From Melastoma dodecandrum (lineage: Eukaryota; Streptophyta; Magnoliopsida; Myrtales; Melastomataceae), in NCBI GenBank assembly GCA_029817715.1, contig JARUPY010000397.1, positions 7,688,001 through 7,752,000 on the forward strand: DNA of 64,000 nt, written 5' to 3'. Shown in pieces: positions 1 to 11,363 of this stretch. How positions within the stretch are numbered: the stretch's first letter is position 1; each line of letters begins with the position of its first letter. The notes below the pieces were generated by a model that was not told the origin of the DNA, searched no databases, and saw only the letters and a program-made list of their open reading frames with translations. A program made the translations under genes and the position numbers.

Positions 1-1165
1 TCAAGTAGGAGACCATTTGCCTAGGAAATAATCTCTCTTTCCAATCGGGAGGATCATTTTCCAAACCAAGTCTCCTTTCTTACAGGATTTCAATATGACC
101 TTCTTATTATAACTTCGAGTGACCCTTTCTTTTTTAACCTGGATTCAATTCAGTGCTCGAAAGCGTGTCACCTCTAAGTTTTCTAATTCAACCAGCATTA
201 ACTCGTTATAATCGACCGAACGATCCTCATGATGGGCCAAGAATCTCATCGATTTCTAACGAACTTCGATAGGTAGGATGGCGTCATGTCCATAGTCTAA
301 ACTGTATGGAGTTTGTCCAATGCTTTCTCGTTTGGTAACACGCAAAGCCCAAAGCACATCCAACAACAAAGTATGCCAAGATCGAGGGTTATCATCGATC
401 ATCTTCTGAATGGCGTTTTTAGTGATCTTATTAGTAGATTCAGCTTGTCCATTCGACTGAGCGTAGTAAGGAGATGAATTTGTTAACACAAATCCAAACT
501 CAGACGCAAACTCTTTAATCATGGCGCCATTGAAAACAATAGCATTATCGACCACTATGGTTTGAGGAATGCCAAATCTACAAATAAGGTCGGATCGAAG
601 GAAGTCTATCACTTCGCTTTGGGTAATATGTTTATAAGCCTTTGCTTCGACCCACTTTGTAAACTAGTCTGTGGCCACGAGGATATAAGAATCTCTGTTA
701 CTCGAGCTTGGTCTTATTTCTCCAATAATATCCATGATCCACAATCGAAATGGCCAAGGTTTAACCACGGGATGTAAATGAGTTGCTGGTGCATGTGAAA
801 TGGGTCCACGCTTTTGACATTTCCTACATTCATTGGCCATGTTGATGCAATTTTTCATCATCGAAGCCATGCCTCTTGATCGACCAACACATATTGGGTC
901 CAGAATGATGAAGACCACAAAGACCTTGGTGTGCTTCTAACATGATAGGGATTGCTTCATCCATATCAACACACCTTAAGAGAACACTATTAGTCTGCTT
1001 TCGATAAAGTATGTCATCGATTACGGCGTAGAATCGTGCCGACAATTTTAGTTGGCAGGTTGCCCCCTTCCTAGGATTGGAGAAGAATTCCATAAATGGT
1101 TTTCTCCAATCAATTGTTGATTGGAAAATACTGATGACTTGTACTTGTGGAGAGTCGATGCGCAA
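1..1165 (-). pseudogene. Tat integrase, truncated and frameshifted
   Basis: The N-terminal zinc-binding part is visible at 1165-830 (LEAHQGLCGLHHSG, then CRKCQKRGP near 830-790). The catalytic core follows in two more frames: an Asp in ILVATD near 670, an Asp in VVDNAIVFNG near 545, and the Glu of SNGQAESTNK near 440. The C-terminal strand GDLVWKMI with KRDYFLGKW is read at 75-1. The protein would cut and join element DNA to the host genome. At least two frame changes (near 830 and 620) break the reading frame, so it should be non-functional here. The last residues lie beyond the window start. Confidence 0.85.
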
Positions 1166-1319
1166 AGCAGAATGTATTGTTTATATTTGTCGTCCAATTT
1201 CTTGCATCAATCGATGACTTATTTTGAAACCGGAAGCATGTTGTGCCAATTTGTTTGCCATGGCATTATCCTCTCTAGGAACGTGTTCAAATCGAACTCC
1301 TTAAAGAAAGAAGACAATT

Positions 1320-1690
1320 AATGGACTTTATCCAAATATTGTTGGTGGTGGTCAGAGGTACACATACTCAAACATTTAACATGATTGATGACGAGCTGTG
1401 AATCCCCTCAAACAGTCGCATATGATACTTGAAGATCAATCAAAGTCTGTAGAGCTATGATCAAAGCCTCATATTCGACGGAATTATTTGTTAGCATATC
1501 GCCGATTCTATGGGCTATATTACGTTTCACCTTTAGAGGAGATAGAACATAAACTCCTACTCCGACCCCTTCACTGGACACAGACCCATCAAACCAAACT
1601 TCTCAAAATTGCTTCGGATCTTGAGAACCGGTTAACCTGGAATTTGTATATTAGGCTAAAAAGTCGGCTAATACATGTCCTTTGATCGAC
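1320..1690 (-). pseudogene. Tat archaeal-type RNase H (aRH) domain
   Basis: The minus strand reads WFDGSVSSEGVGVGVYVLSP, then NNSVEYEALI and GDSQLVINHVK. These are the hallmark blocks of the second, archaeal-type RNase H that Tat-lineage elements carry between the normal RNase H and integrase. A stop precedes GDSQLV (Val-TAG-Gly), so the frame is interrupted. The same domain is seen in the other Tat copies at 11364-11717 and about 54130-54540. Confidence 0.75.
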
Positions 1691-1734
1691 GCTTGTGACC
1701 GATATTGACGATCAAAAAGAGATAAAATAAGGCT

Positions 1735-2110
1735 TCATTTGCTAAGCCTACCAGATAACATGGGGCTATCGAACAATATTTTTAACACAAGAGCATTTGA
1801 TACTACATACAGTGTGCTACTCCCAATATAGTGTCGAATTTTTATAACAGCGTAATACAATGAAAGGCATAGCTTCTCATTATTAGTATACCTATATTCG
1901 ATGGGAGTAAGGATCCGAGATAAGTAAGAAGTGACTCGTTCTTTACGTTGATTATCTTCTTGTACCAACATCGATCCGAGGACCTTATCGCCCGCAGCGA
2001 TATACAACGAAAAAGGTCGATCCTGCTTTGGACGGACCAGGACTAGTGGATTGATAAGGTACTTTTTAATAGCTTCAAAGGATTCCTGATAACTATCAGT
2101 CCATTCAAAA
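1735..2110 (-). pseudogene. Tat RNase H domain
   Basis: The minus frame 2007-1735 shows MYIAAGDKVLGSMLVQED, then LTPIEYRYTNNEKLCLSLYY, KIRHYIGSSTLYVVSNALV and DSPMLSGRLSK. This is the conserved Ty3/gypsy RNase H pattern that follows RT (LLAQED, ERNY/EKLCL, KLRHYL, VVSD). The domain removes RNA from RNA-DNA hybrids during reverse transcription. It lies between the RT fragments and the aRH domain, as expected. It is separated from RT by a stretch with stops around 2010-2200. Confidence 0.8.
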
Positions 2111-2149
2111 CTACTTTATCCTTTCAACAAGTTAGAATGTCGTTGTTTG

Positions 2150-3085
2150 ACCAGCTAGATTACCTATAAATCGTCTTAGGTAATTGACTCTTCCAAAGAA
2201 AGCTTGAAGCTACTTTTTAGTCGATGGAGGAGGTAGATCCTGAATAGCTTTAATTTTACCTGGATCAATCTCTATCCCTCGATGATGAACTAAAAATCCC
2301 AAAAACTGACCGGCGCGAACATCGAAGGCACACTTAATGGGATTAAGCTTCAAGTTGTGCTTTCTCATTTGAAGAAAAGCTTTTCGAAGATCGTCAACAT
2401 GACAATGATCTACCAACAATTTTACAACAATATCGTTGATATAAACCTCGACCGATGATCCAATCAATGGGTTAAAGATAAGATTCATTGCCCTTTGATA
2501 GGTTGCGCCAGCATTCCTTAAACCAAAAGGCATGACAACCCATTCAAAAATTTCAAAAGGACAACGAAAAGTTGTTTTATGTATATTATTCTCAGCGATG
2601 AAGATTTGGTTATACCCAGAATAACCATCTATAAAGGACATATATTTATGTCCTGATGTCTTATCGATGAGTTCATCTGTTATTGGCGTTGGATATTCGT
2701 CTTTTGGAGTTCCTTTATTGAGATCTCTAAAATTGATACAAACTCGAATTTTTCGATTCTTTTTTTTTACAAGGACAATAGAAGAAATTCATTCTCTGTA
2801 TCGAGATGTTCTTATGTATCCAGCTTCGAATAATGTCTTTACTTCGTCAAAGTCTTGTTGTCTATGTTCACTTGGCAATCGATGTGGAGCCTGTTTTACG
2901 GGTTTGAATTCTGGTTTAGTGGGTAAAGTATGTTTGACTAATCGTCGATCCAAGCCAGGCATATTTGTATAATTCCATGCAAAACAATCATTGAACTCCT
3001 TTAAAAGGGTTATGATTGATTGAAAGAGATCTTTGTCAATCGAACCACTTAAAAGGGTTGGTCGCTGGGTTGCATTGTCACTCAA
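2150..3085 (-). pseudogene. Tat reverse transcriptase, broken
   Basis: Two minus-strand pieces carry the RT. 3085-2789 is the N-terminal part (LLKEFNDCFAWNYTNMPGLD, KTLFEAGYIRTSRY). 2641-2210 has motif A (MSFIDGYSGYNQIF), the VVMPFGLRNAGATYQ block, the polymerase motif VYINDIVVK, and FLGFLVHHRGIEIDPGKIKAI. The usual YxDD box reads Y-I-N-D here, so the first catalytic Asp is Asn. With the frame break near 2700-2790 this RT is expected to be dead. It belonged to the same polyprotein as the protease upstream and RNase H downstream. Confidence 0.87.
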
Positions 3086-3089
3086 ATTT

Positions 3090-4936
3090 ACAATTACGAG
3101 AGGGTCTCAAGGCATCATTAAAGTGCATCGATCTTCAGGAGATTCAACTATAGATTTATCACAAAACGTTGTTTTATTCATAGTAGGATGACATGCATCA
3201 CCAGTCGAGTCTATACACACTTTCAAACAAGGATTCGACTCATCCTCTTCTGCACGCTGGTCGGGACCATTTACGTCCAGCGAACTGGTTTCCAGTCACT
3301 TTTCTAGACTAATTACAGGCCTAGTTAGCCTATACACTCGTAGTCGCTCTAAGACATCAGCGACTACGTCTTCCTGATCGTTGTCAAGCATCTTCCTCCC
3401 CTCGGAGGAGTCTCTCGGGCTCCAAGTCCGGGATGCCAAAATCGGCATCCTTCTCTCCATCTTCAGTGTGAGGATTCACTTCTCCGTCGACAGATTCTGC
3501 ATTTTCCTCTTCAACAATAGGGTGCAATCCAGCAGCTTCCTTAATAGAGCAAAGGATTCTAGCTCTGCCTCCTTTTTTGCTTGAGCCTCAGCTTCGGTGG
3601 CTGGAGGTACTACGTGTGAGTCCCACCTAGATGGAGCATTGACTATAGGATGTGGAGGACCCCCATATTTGACTAGGTATTCGAACTTTCCTGACGATTC
3701 TCCTAGGGGTCCGACATTTGGATCTCCAGGAGAATATCTCTTTTTTAAACTCATGTCATCGACAGCACTAATAACATTTCCTATATAAATTTCGACAGGG
3801 GTGAGACAAGTATTGATGGACGAATCAGCTTTAACAACATCAACTTCAGAATCTAGCCAAAGTATAAGTTCTCAATGAAGAGTAAAAGGGATCACTGCTG
3901 CCTTATGCAGCCAATCTCGACCCAAAAGAGCGGTAAATGTAGTATCGACATCTACTATAAAGAAAGCAGTATTCATCGACCTTGCAACTTTCAATTTGAG
4001 TGGGAATATTCCCACACACTTCGACATAAGGCTATTGAAACCCGTTATGCCAACATCGGTGTTGGTAACGTCAGCCTTGTCATATCCTAAGTATTTGAGA
4101 TTACGCGCAGGCATTACGTTGACCATCGCACTATTATCGACCAAAACTTTCTTTAGAAGAACCCCATTAAATTCTACTTCTATGTATAGAGAATGCATCT
4201 GAGATTGCATCGAAGGACTAGTCTTAATAAACCAATTTACTGGAAAGCCTATTGGACAACGAACGACCCGAGGAGTCGAAGTTTTAAGAATACCTGGGAT
4301 ATGTTTATCGATCGTAGGTCCCGCAAACTCTGTGGGTAACATAGTGATGTTACACTCTACAGTGTTGTCAGGAGCATCGAATATGACTGGATTGTAATCC
4401 GAGTCGTCGAAGGTATCTTCAAAATCATCGTCCTCAGCAGTTTTTTCCTTATCATTAGGAAGGTCATCATGGGGAACAAAGTCATCTATCATAAACAAGT
4501 CACCATCAATTTTCTCCCCCTCGACCATTGTAGGGTCAACGGAGTTTTGTCGTTTTTCCTCTGCTCTCCTTCTACGTCTCTCTTTCCTTTTTTTACTGCT
4601 CTTAGACGGAAGTGGAGACCGTTGGTTATTCACCTGTCTCCACTCATCACGATTAGAACAAGAAAAGTCAAGTCGGCGTCGACATGATCGATAATATTCA
4701 GGATATACTTGAACAAACCATTCTTTTTGGGGATCGTATCGTTGGATTTGCCCTACATCCTCTTTATGAACAAAAACAGGCATGTAATACCATGGATTTG
4801 TTTCGATCATACATTGGATCGGATTGTCCACTAGGACAATGTTGAACTTATTTGCCGAAGACATGACGATCAGCTTCTGCAGATTATTGTACGGGCATAG
4901 GTGACACAGCTGAGAAATTAATATCTTGTTCCTCAT
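3090..4936 (-). pseudogene. Tat gag C-terminus, linker and aspartic protease
   Basis: A 354-codon minus frame (4936-3872) begins in gag-derived sequence, with a basic run (SKKRKERRRRRAEEKR, near residues 115-130) and an acidic stretch (AEDDDFEDTFDDSDYNP). It ends in a retropepsin-like protease: catalytic-site block KVLVDNSAMVNVMP, then FTALLGRDWLHKAAVIPF. Most relatives have DGG or DGS where this has DNS. A further linker frame at 3754-3476 joins protease to RT. The gag N-terminal part is not recognisable beyond about 5160. The role would be processing of the Gag-Pol polyprotein. Confidence 0.75.
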
Positions 4937-5229
4937 AATAGGGCTGCACCGACGGCAAATAACAGCTTTCTCAAGGAATTGTGCAATAAGAGGTCCATCT
5001 TTGATGGCTTGTTCATCAAGGCGGGGAGATGGTCGAAGTCGATCCTTAACATCGCCTTTCTTGACAGTTTTTCCTTGGACAGGTCACTTGACTTGGCAGA
5101 GGAATCCACATCGCGGTTGACAGTCAGCGGGATCGAAAGTTATCGCCCATTGACCACTTCCCCTACAGTTTGTCCGAAATGGTTCCACTCCATATGTGTT
5201 TGGTTTCTCGTTCCATGTCACATGTGACA

Positions 5230-6402
5230 AATTTAACAAGAAAAAATATTGGTGTCAGCTGTATTCTAAGCAAGAGAAAGGCTGAGTGACTAAGGGAAAG
5301 AGGCGGGAGACTCACCGAGGGAGTCACCTCGCCCCAGATGGCCCGAGGAAGAATCAAAGAGAGCTTCGACGCTGGTGTTGTTGCTATAGCTTGTTGCCAA
5401 CACCGAGCTGCTGGTTTCTGGGTAAGGAGCGAAGCTGAGGAGACCACCGTCGCACCAGCTAGTATGGGGGCTCGCTCCTGAAGAGGGAGATCGCCGGAAA
5501 TTTTTGCTCGTCATGGTCGGAGCTGGGAAGGCCACCTTGGGGCACTTGTTGTCATTGATTTTCGATAAAGATGCTTGGCTCTTTTTGGCGTCGAGGACAT
5601 TGCTCCCATTGGCTGGGGTCACGACCAGGAAGGGAAGGAAAAGACACCTCTGGTTCTGTTTCCTGGGATAATGAGCAAAGGAGGGTGGCTTCATGTGGGA
5701 AGATGAAGGTTAAGGGAAGGAGACTTTGGCTCTGTTCTTGGCTGGTTAAAGGAAGAGGGAGGAGCATTTCGCTGGCCATGAGCAGTCAAAGGAAGAGGCT
5801 TTAGCTCTCTGGAAGCTTTGGTCCCGGGGAGGAGGATGGGAGAATGAATCTCTCCTGGAGAGGAATCGAAGGAGTCAACGAGCTCCTTGGTATCGCTGTC
5901 TGGAGTCGTTGTTCCCCTTGACTTTCCAACCCTTTGCCTTGATAAGATGATGGCGTCCCTCAGAGATGACCGGGGCTTTTGGGGGAAGAATGTCGAGGGT
6001 GGCGTCACTGTTGCAGGTCGTGGACTCGGGTCAGGGGGCTGGTTCATCAGTTTTCGTCTCCAAGATAGCAGGAACCTGTTGTTGGTGGGTTAGGCAAATG
6101 ACCAGAGGTTGCTCATGGCCGTCGTGGGATGACCTGATGTCACATGTGTGCTGGAACTCGCTGTTGGGTGGGCAGGGGGGAGAGTTTGGGAAGAGTTCCT
6201 TGGGTCGGGGAGCCAGATTCAGTGTCCCGTCCTTGGGAGGGGCTGGTTGTCCGTAATCGGGTGTTTTCTTGTTCCATAGTTTGGAATGTGGCTTCAGGGA
6301 GAGCTTGCTCTCGGCTGGCTGAAGGAGAGGAGTTGGGACGACATTTTTTGAGGAGGAGATGACTCTGTGTAAGCCCCCCAATGAAGAATAAGAAGCCACC
6401 AC
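5230..6402 (-). other. GC-rich segment with fragmented Ser/Pro-rich frames, unidentified
   Basis: This stretch is richer in G and C than its surroundings. The minus strand carries consecutive short open frames (6402-6031, 6047-5691, 5779-5552, 5694-5290, 5447-5163) full of Ser and Pro. They look like one longer low-complexity reading frame broken by frameshifts. I do not recognise a domain. It could be a captured plant gene fragment or the linker part of a retroelement ORF. Its compositional edges near 5230 and 6400 suggest a block separate from the Tat element to its left. Confidence 0.3.
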
Positions 6403-7400
6403 CGTTTTTTTATAAACTCATTCGTTCAAAATAGAAGAAGGCTCCAAAGGGAGGAGATGAGAGGGGAGGCCGCACGTTGACAGATGAGGAGAGGGGGATA
6501 GAGAGTTTCAAGACTGCTTCTGATCCCCTGCAATAAGACCATAAAAAACATGAATTAAGGAATCTCTTGCGGTGTACTTCAGACTACCTTCAAATTATGG
6601 CTTGCCATAATCTCCATTTGGAGAGCGACACATGAGACTTTTGGCGGTTCCAAGGATATAGCTCAATGCTCTCCTTGTCCTTGACAGGCAGTGATGGGTC
6701 ATGAGCCGAGGGTCCCTTTTCATCTTCTTCTGTTTTGCTTCTGCATTATAGTCATAGGGGGATGACAACCCCCCCACCCCCGGCGCCCTTTTCTCTATTC
6801 TTGCGTGTGTGGTTTGTCCCCATGCCCCACTTTGGCAATCTTGAAATCTGGTCGTGTGGATGATGTTGTTGGTGGTTCCTTACCAGACAATAGGACACCT
6901 CTTATTTGTATTTCATTTTTATTTTCCTTCTCTCCCCGGTGAATGTGAGAAGAGTTGACCTCCCTTGTCCTTTTTAGATATTCGCCTAAAAGTTCCATGA
7001 CAATTTTCTTAACATGTGATCCTTAATGAATATTTCTGGGAAGAAATTGGTCCGTGAGGAATTATTGCGATGGAATGTCGTCTAGGAAGTTGGCGAAAAT
7101 TGATTAAGAATCGTCGATCATGTTCGATGAGAACTGGAGTGGTTTTGTCATTCATGTCTGACGATATATTAATTGTGCTTGATTTTCACGACGATTTATT
7201 GGAAAGAAAGTGTCAAATACTTGTGAAAGAGGAATCAACAATTTCGGGGATCTTCACTACACTTGCTTCCTATTTCCAATGATACATTATGATCTTATAC
7301 CTCTGAAAACGAACCACGCAACCTCTTAGAACGGCGGACGGGTGGCTACCAGAAACGAAGGGCGATGCGTGAAAGCAGACGGCTTCCTCGCCGATGTGCG
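6403..7400. other. Non-coding stretch, no feature recognised
   Basis: Only short frames occur on both strands (for example 6998-6795 minus and 7070-7282 plus), with no family motif. I see no LTR ends, terminal repeats or tRNA-like structure. It separates the GC-rich block from the MULE-derived DNA to the right. Confidence 0.3.
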
Positions 7401-8739
7401 ATGAGTCTGAATTGTCTTTGCCTTTTACCTTGGTTGGTAGAAGAAATATTTTCCTAAAAAATGCATTTTATAGAAAGTACCGTGAATGGGATCGATGTGC
7501 ATATTATTAGGTAGTAATGAGAAATACTTAAAACTCGTCGAATTTCAAGCGGAGTATAAATTGACATTGCCACATGTCTTCATTCGTGACGAAATGCGAG
7601 GGCCCCCCCCTGACATTTGCCTGCATATGGGCCAAGTCATGTGTCTCCACAATGTGCACGCTGCTTATCACATCCGCGTCCTGTGCGTCGGATAGAGAGT
7701 CTTCCATTTTGTGTCCTGCTGAATTTGTTTTTGCGCCCAACAGTCATCTTGTCAAGAGCAACCTCCACCACCCTTTCGATAGCTTCTGACCCTTGCGGAA
7801 TGATGGTGAGGGTTGTCTCCCAGAGCTGGAATCAACGCCGGAATCATCCATTCCATCGAACTGCAGTAGTGACCTAACCTGGAAGTCGACCTTCCGAGGG
7901 ACCATGGATGGCGCCCAGGATTCAGCCTTTCCTCAGCCTGCCCAGCGTCAACCACAGGGACTTCCACATTATCCCTCAACCCTGACTGCCCGACCTCATT
8001 GGCTACACCCTGTCCAACAGGTGTAACATGCTGCTGCATTTCGTGCTGTGCCACCCTGATATCCTTCGCTTCCATTATGGAGCTACGTTGTTGTCTGACT
8101 TCTTTTAGGAGGAATGGTCACTTTGCGATGTAGATCTTGCATACTATACTCCAAATTCCCCACTCGCATATCCACAGGCTGAAATAATCAACGACAAATT
8201 CAGGAAATCACAGGGCCACAAAGACACGTGCCCGTTACAAGCGAACAAGTCGTACCTTCAACTTGTTCATCGCCCACAACAGTTGTTTGTTGTCCATATT
8301 GAAGACACCTCCACCGCTTTCGGCCATTCCAGGCTCCGGTTTCTCCTGTTCATTTTCATGAAGTCCACTATATTTTCTCGATGAAACTCATGGGAAGCAG
8401 CATAGATAAATGGGCAAGAAAAGGCAATACGTACTCTGTTTGGGGAATTCCTAATAGACAATTTGAAGACTGCCTATAGTCGGCCGTCATCCCATTACGC
8501 ACACGACGGGGCATTACGTCCTTCTCTCGAGAGCGGGGCCATAGGCTTGGACACCTGGGAAGGACGACCCATATCCACACATAGTCATAAAATCTTGCTC
8601 AAAACAATCACTGATTTGTACATAGATATGGAACATAAAACTTACAATAAGCAGATGAACACATCTACCTATATAGCGATGCTTCCTACCCTGAAAAGTC
8701 TGAACTCCTTTCACATAGATGATAGAGAATGTGGCCCGC
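7400..8739 (-). pseudogene. MULE Ulp1-associated gene, middle/3' part, decayed
   Basis: At 8740-8460 the minus strand reads TFQGRKHRYIGRCVHLLIVS, matching TFQGKKQQRYIGECVYLLIVS of the intact-order MULE copy at 42806-42870. At nucleotide level, 8540-8460 reversed lines up with 43050-43110 (the block encoding NWDDDRLHAIFKLSN there). Stops interrupt it. From 8460 down to 7400 there are minus frames (8075-7752, 7740-7528) that may be the rest of this gene, but no Ulp1 catalytic motif is visible, so that part is weakly supported. Confidence 0.5.
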
Positions 8740-9516
8740 TGTTGGCGCGAAACTTCGTTCACCGCAACACGTATCGAATTTTTCAGAGAAATTGTGGTCG
8801 CCATAAAGTAAAAGAATATGGATGCAAAAGGAAACGAATACAAAAATTGAAATCAAACAGTGTTGAATTACAAAGGTTGAGTTTTTTCAGCACTTACAGA
8901 CAAAATGAAAATGACAAAACAACCAAAGAGAGGATAACAACGGGATGACGGTGCTTCACAACTGACAGCGGTCGAACGGCGGCTACGGCAGATCCCTTTG
9001 ATGGAATCTACCTTGGTGAATCGGTAGTCGGATGTGGTGAGGGTGAGGTGCTTTCAGGACGCCGGGAAAGAGAGCAAGAGTAGTAGTCAAATTTTGATTT
9101 ATGGAGTTGATTGTGTTCTTCTCATAGTTGCTTCTATCTTTTATATTTCCAGAATCTTGTAATTGCGGTTATTTAGCTAGTACACAATCTTCCTAGATCG
9201 TGTGCACAACCGGATTCCTATTTTATAGGAACCATGCACGTCATGTCTCAATTGGCTTCTCCAAGCTTGCCATGTGTCTTGCTCCATTGACGTAACCGAA
9301 CGTGTTCAGTGTAAGTCTACCCCGAGATATTATGGGTGCTCAACTAATGGCGTCGGAGTCTCCAGCTATCAGGTTATTTGTAAACGACTCGAGAAGTGCT
9401 TCTCGAGTGGCGTTAATCTTGTGCTCATGCTTGGGAGGCACTCCTCGAGTAATGTTCATCCCGAGCCTTACCTCTTCCACCAATTAAGAATGAATCCCAA
9501 AATTCATCTGTGGACA
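8740..9516 (-). repeat. Tat solo LTR inserted in the MULE gene
   Basis: The sequence starts TGTTGGCGCG and ends TGGACA (TG...CA). It aligns along its length with the 5' LTR of the Tat element at 16991-21701. Landmarks include the CGCAACACGTATC block, the GTTATTTAGCTAGTACAC block and the CCAATTAAGAATGAA block. Neither gag nor integrase lies on either flank; both flanks are MULE gene sequence. The five bases before (cccgc) and after (ctcgc) differ by one, consistent with an old target duplication. Its length is 777 bp; it keeps about 200 bp (roughly 8880-9090) missing from the other LTR copy. The orientation follows the Tat element. Confidence 0.75.
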
Positions 9517-10125
9517 CTCGCCCAGTCGTAGTCACGAATGGCCACCCCGTTCGCATTGCCATGAGATAATCATTCGGGATGTCGAATGAAGTCTTGGGGC
9601 ACAGGTAGCATAAAAAAATAAACAGTATGAGCTCCGCTCGAAAGAACTCATCTGAGACATCCCGTTCACACAACATCGCCTCAACGGATACCATGGATAT
9701 CCTACCATTCCTACGATGGCTGCGTAATTCCGACTGCACTGATTCTAATTGTTCAAACCACGGAGGACCAACCCTAGTACACCATACGCCAAGAATTGCG
9801 TCCATGTCTAGATGACGAAATGGGTGCTCAATGTCGTCAATCAGCACACCGTGTCTCGTCGGGCTGAGGCATTGCAGGCACACCTTCAAGGATTTGTGGT
9901 TTACATTCTTACTGACCAAATGTAGAAGCCCATCGAAGCCAACCTCCCGAATCGCATCCTTCTTCGCGTTGTCGAAGGTACTGAAACGTGCAATCATTTT
10001 TTTCCGGCTACATCTGGTGAAAATATATTCCTCCACTAAGCAAATATCAGGTGATCTGGCTGTAACATGTATACATTCGCAATCAACGTGAAGTAACAAA
10101 TTGCATAGAAGCCCAACCGCGTCTG
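9517..10125 (-). pseudogene. MULE Ulp1-associated gene, N-terminal domain (copy A)
   Basis: The minus strand reads EYIFTRCSRKKMIARFSTF, then REVGFDGLLHL, SLKVCLQCLSPTRHGVLIDD, MDAILGVWCTRVG and LILFIFLCYLCPKTSFDIPNDY. This closely follows the plus-strand protein at 42256-42868 and is the N-terminal domain commonly found in plant transposon-borne Ulp1-protease genes. The frame is open for about 200 codons, better preserved than most of the window. Homology to the second copy (22097-21702 plus 23135-22921) ends abruptly at about 10125, marking a rearrangement breakpoint. The 3' side is interrupted by the solo LTR. Confidence 0.7.
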
Positions 10126-10129
10126 TTTG

Positions 10130-10920
10130 TCGAGGTGGGTAAAGCCTATACTCAAGGAACCTGTTATCCAGTTCTAGGAAGGAAGTTCTGAAACGAACAT
10201 ATCCACTTCATCTCGTCCCAAGGTGTCATCATCCAAGATTCCTCAACAACTAGAGAACCTCGAGACGGCTCAGAATTTTCCCTCCACAGAAATTCCTACG
10301 GTTCCTAGAATCCATGAAGATAAGGTACTCTCTCTTCTCCAACTCTCATTTCTAGATGCTTCTAATTTATCCTATTCCTTACATTAGAGGATGAAGCAGG
10401 TCCTGCCTAAAATAGAAAGAGCTCGAGGTGTTTCATTTCCCGAGGGTATGGAGGCAACTCGCGATGTTCAACCGGGTGATGCTTTAGAAAGAGATGCCTC
10501 AACTCTCGGAGACGCTAAGGAAGCTCGAGACAGTGTACCAGCTCTAGAGATTCGAGATGTTTCGCTTCTCGAGAGCGCTGGGGGAACTCGAGACATCAGC
10601 GAGACGGGAATGAAGGAGTTTACTAACGCCCCTCCTGCCCGTACTGGCGAAATTAGACCATCTGCTACAATGAAAACAATAGACGTCGAGGAAGATGTCA
10701 CAGCGTCATCTTCTAGAGATATTTTAGATGGTTTAACTTGAGAGAACATCTCTGCCGAGGTAGATCAGATGTTTGCGCTTTAAACTTTCTAATCTTAGGA
10801 TTTCTCTAACTATTTGTTTGTCCTTCAGCGAAGTCCTGGTTCTCAACTTCCTGCAGCAAACATCACTGAAAGCTTTGTGGGTGATAGCTTCATTCCTGAA
10901 AAGGTAGTTAATGAAGAACC
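10130..10920 (+). pseudogene. Captured multi-exon plant gene fragment (hypothetical)
   Basis: The plus strand carries coding-like blocks with splice-like borders. The first is 10210-10323 (reads SSKIPQQLENLETAQNFPS), followed by GTACTC and, after a T-rich stretch, ACATTAG. The second is an open frame of 116 codons at 10391-10741, acidic and Ser/Thr/Arg-rich (GDALERDAS, EARDSVPALEIRDVS). A T-rich stretch ending TTTGTCCTTCAG follows, then about 95 bp reading RSPGSQLPAANITESFVG. The exon-intron look suggests host DNA, not retroelement sequence. I do not recognise the gene. It sits between the broken MULE copy and the truncated Tat integrase, antisense to both. Confidence 0.35.
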
Positions 10921-10985
10921 AATCGTGTGTTTCTAACATGATTGGTGTGGCTTTATCTATGTCGATGCATCTCAACAAAACACCT
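10733..10985 (-). pseudogene. Tat integrase stub
   Basis: The minus strand reads GVLLRCIDIDKATPIMLETHDW, matching the start of integrase in the other Tat copies (VLLRCVDMDEAIPIMLEAH). Similarity stops after THDW, at about 10935; the remaining codons of this frame derive from the unrelated plus-strand exon-like sequence. The truncation removes the zinc-binding and catalytic parts. Confidence 0.7.
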
Positions 10986-11363
10986 CCTCAAGTTTTCATA
11001 TAGAACAAGCCATCTAGGTGGATATATTGCCTAGCTGCCAATTTAATTTTTCTCTCGACTTGTGATTGGGGTTCTCTAGAAATTGGACATATGCTTTCAT
11101 AATATCCACCTTATGATTCGAAGTAGTTTCAATTTCTTCTATCTTAAAGGTGGATATACTTACTTGGGGATCGCCTCTCCTATTTCACTTTGTAACACAT
11201 CATTCAATTTGTATCATGATCCTAATTGGGCCAATGAATTGGCCATTACATTATTTTGTCAACCTACATGTTCCAGGGTAACCTGTATTTTTTAATTAGT
11301 TGTTGAGTTAAAGCCAAGTATTTTTTTCAACTCTTGAGTGTGACACAAACTTAAACCATTTAT

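Larger units (their letters stand above)
1..5160 (-). mobile_element. Ty3/gypsy (Tat-type) gag-pol remnant, cut by window start
   Basis: Read on the minus strand, the order is gag/protease (about 4936-3090), reverse transcriptase (3085-2150), RNase H (2110-1735), a second archaeal-type RNase H (1690-1320) and integrase (1165-1). The extra RNase H before integrase, and the RT motif with HRGIEIDPGKIKAI, are marks of the plant Tat lineage. Integrase runs off the left edge, so the 3' LTR is outside the window. No 5' LTR or PBS was found near 5160-5230, where recognisable coding stops. Frameshifts and stops occur throughout. It is close in protein sequence to the plus-strand copy at 53550-55891 and is probably the same family. 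Confidence 0.88.

Noticed and set aside
9274..9531. Plus-strand frame in the solo LTR
   Set aside because: Lies in an LTR, lacks homology, and is not kept in the other LTR copy.
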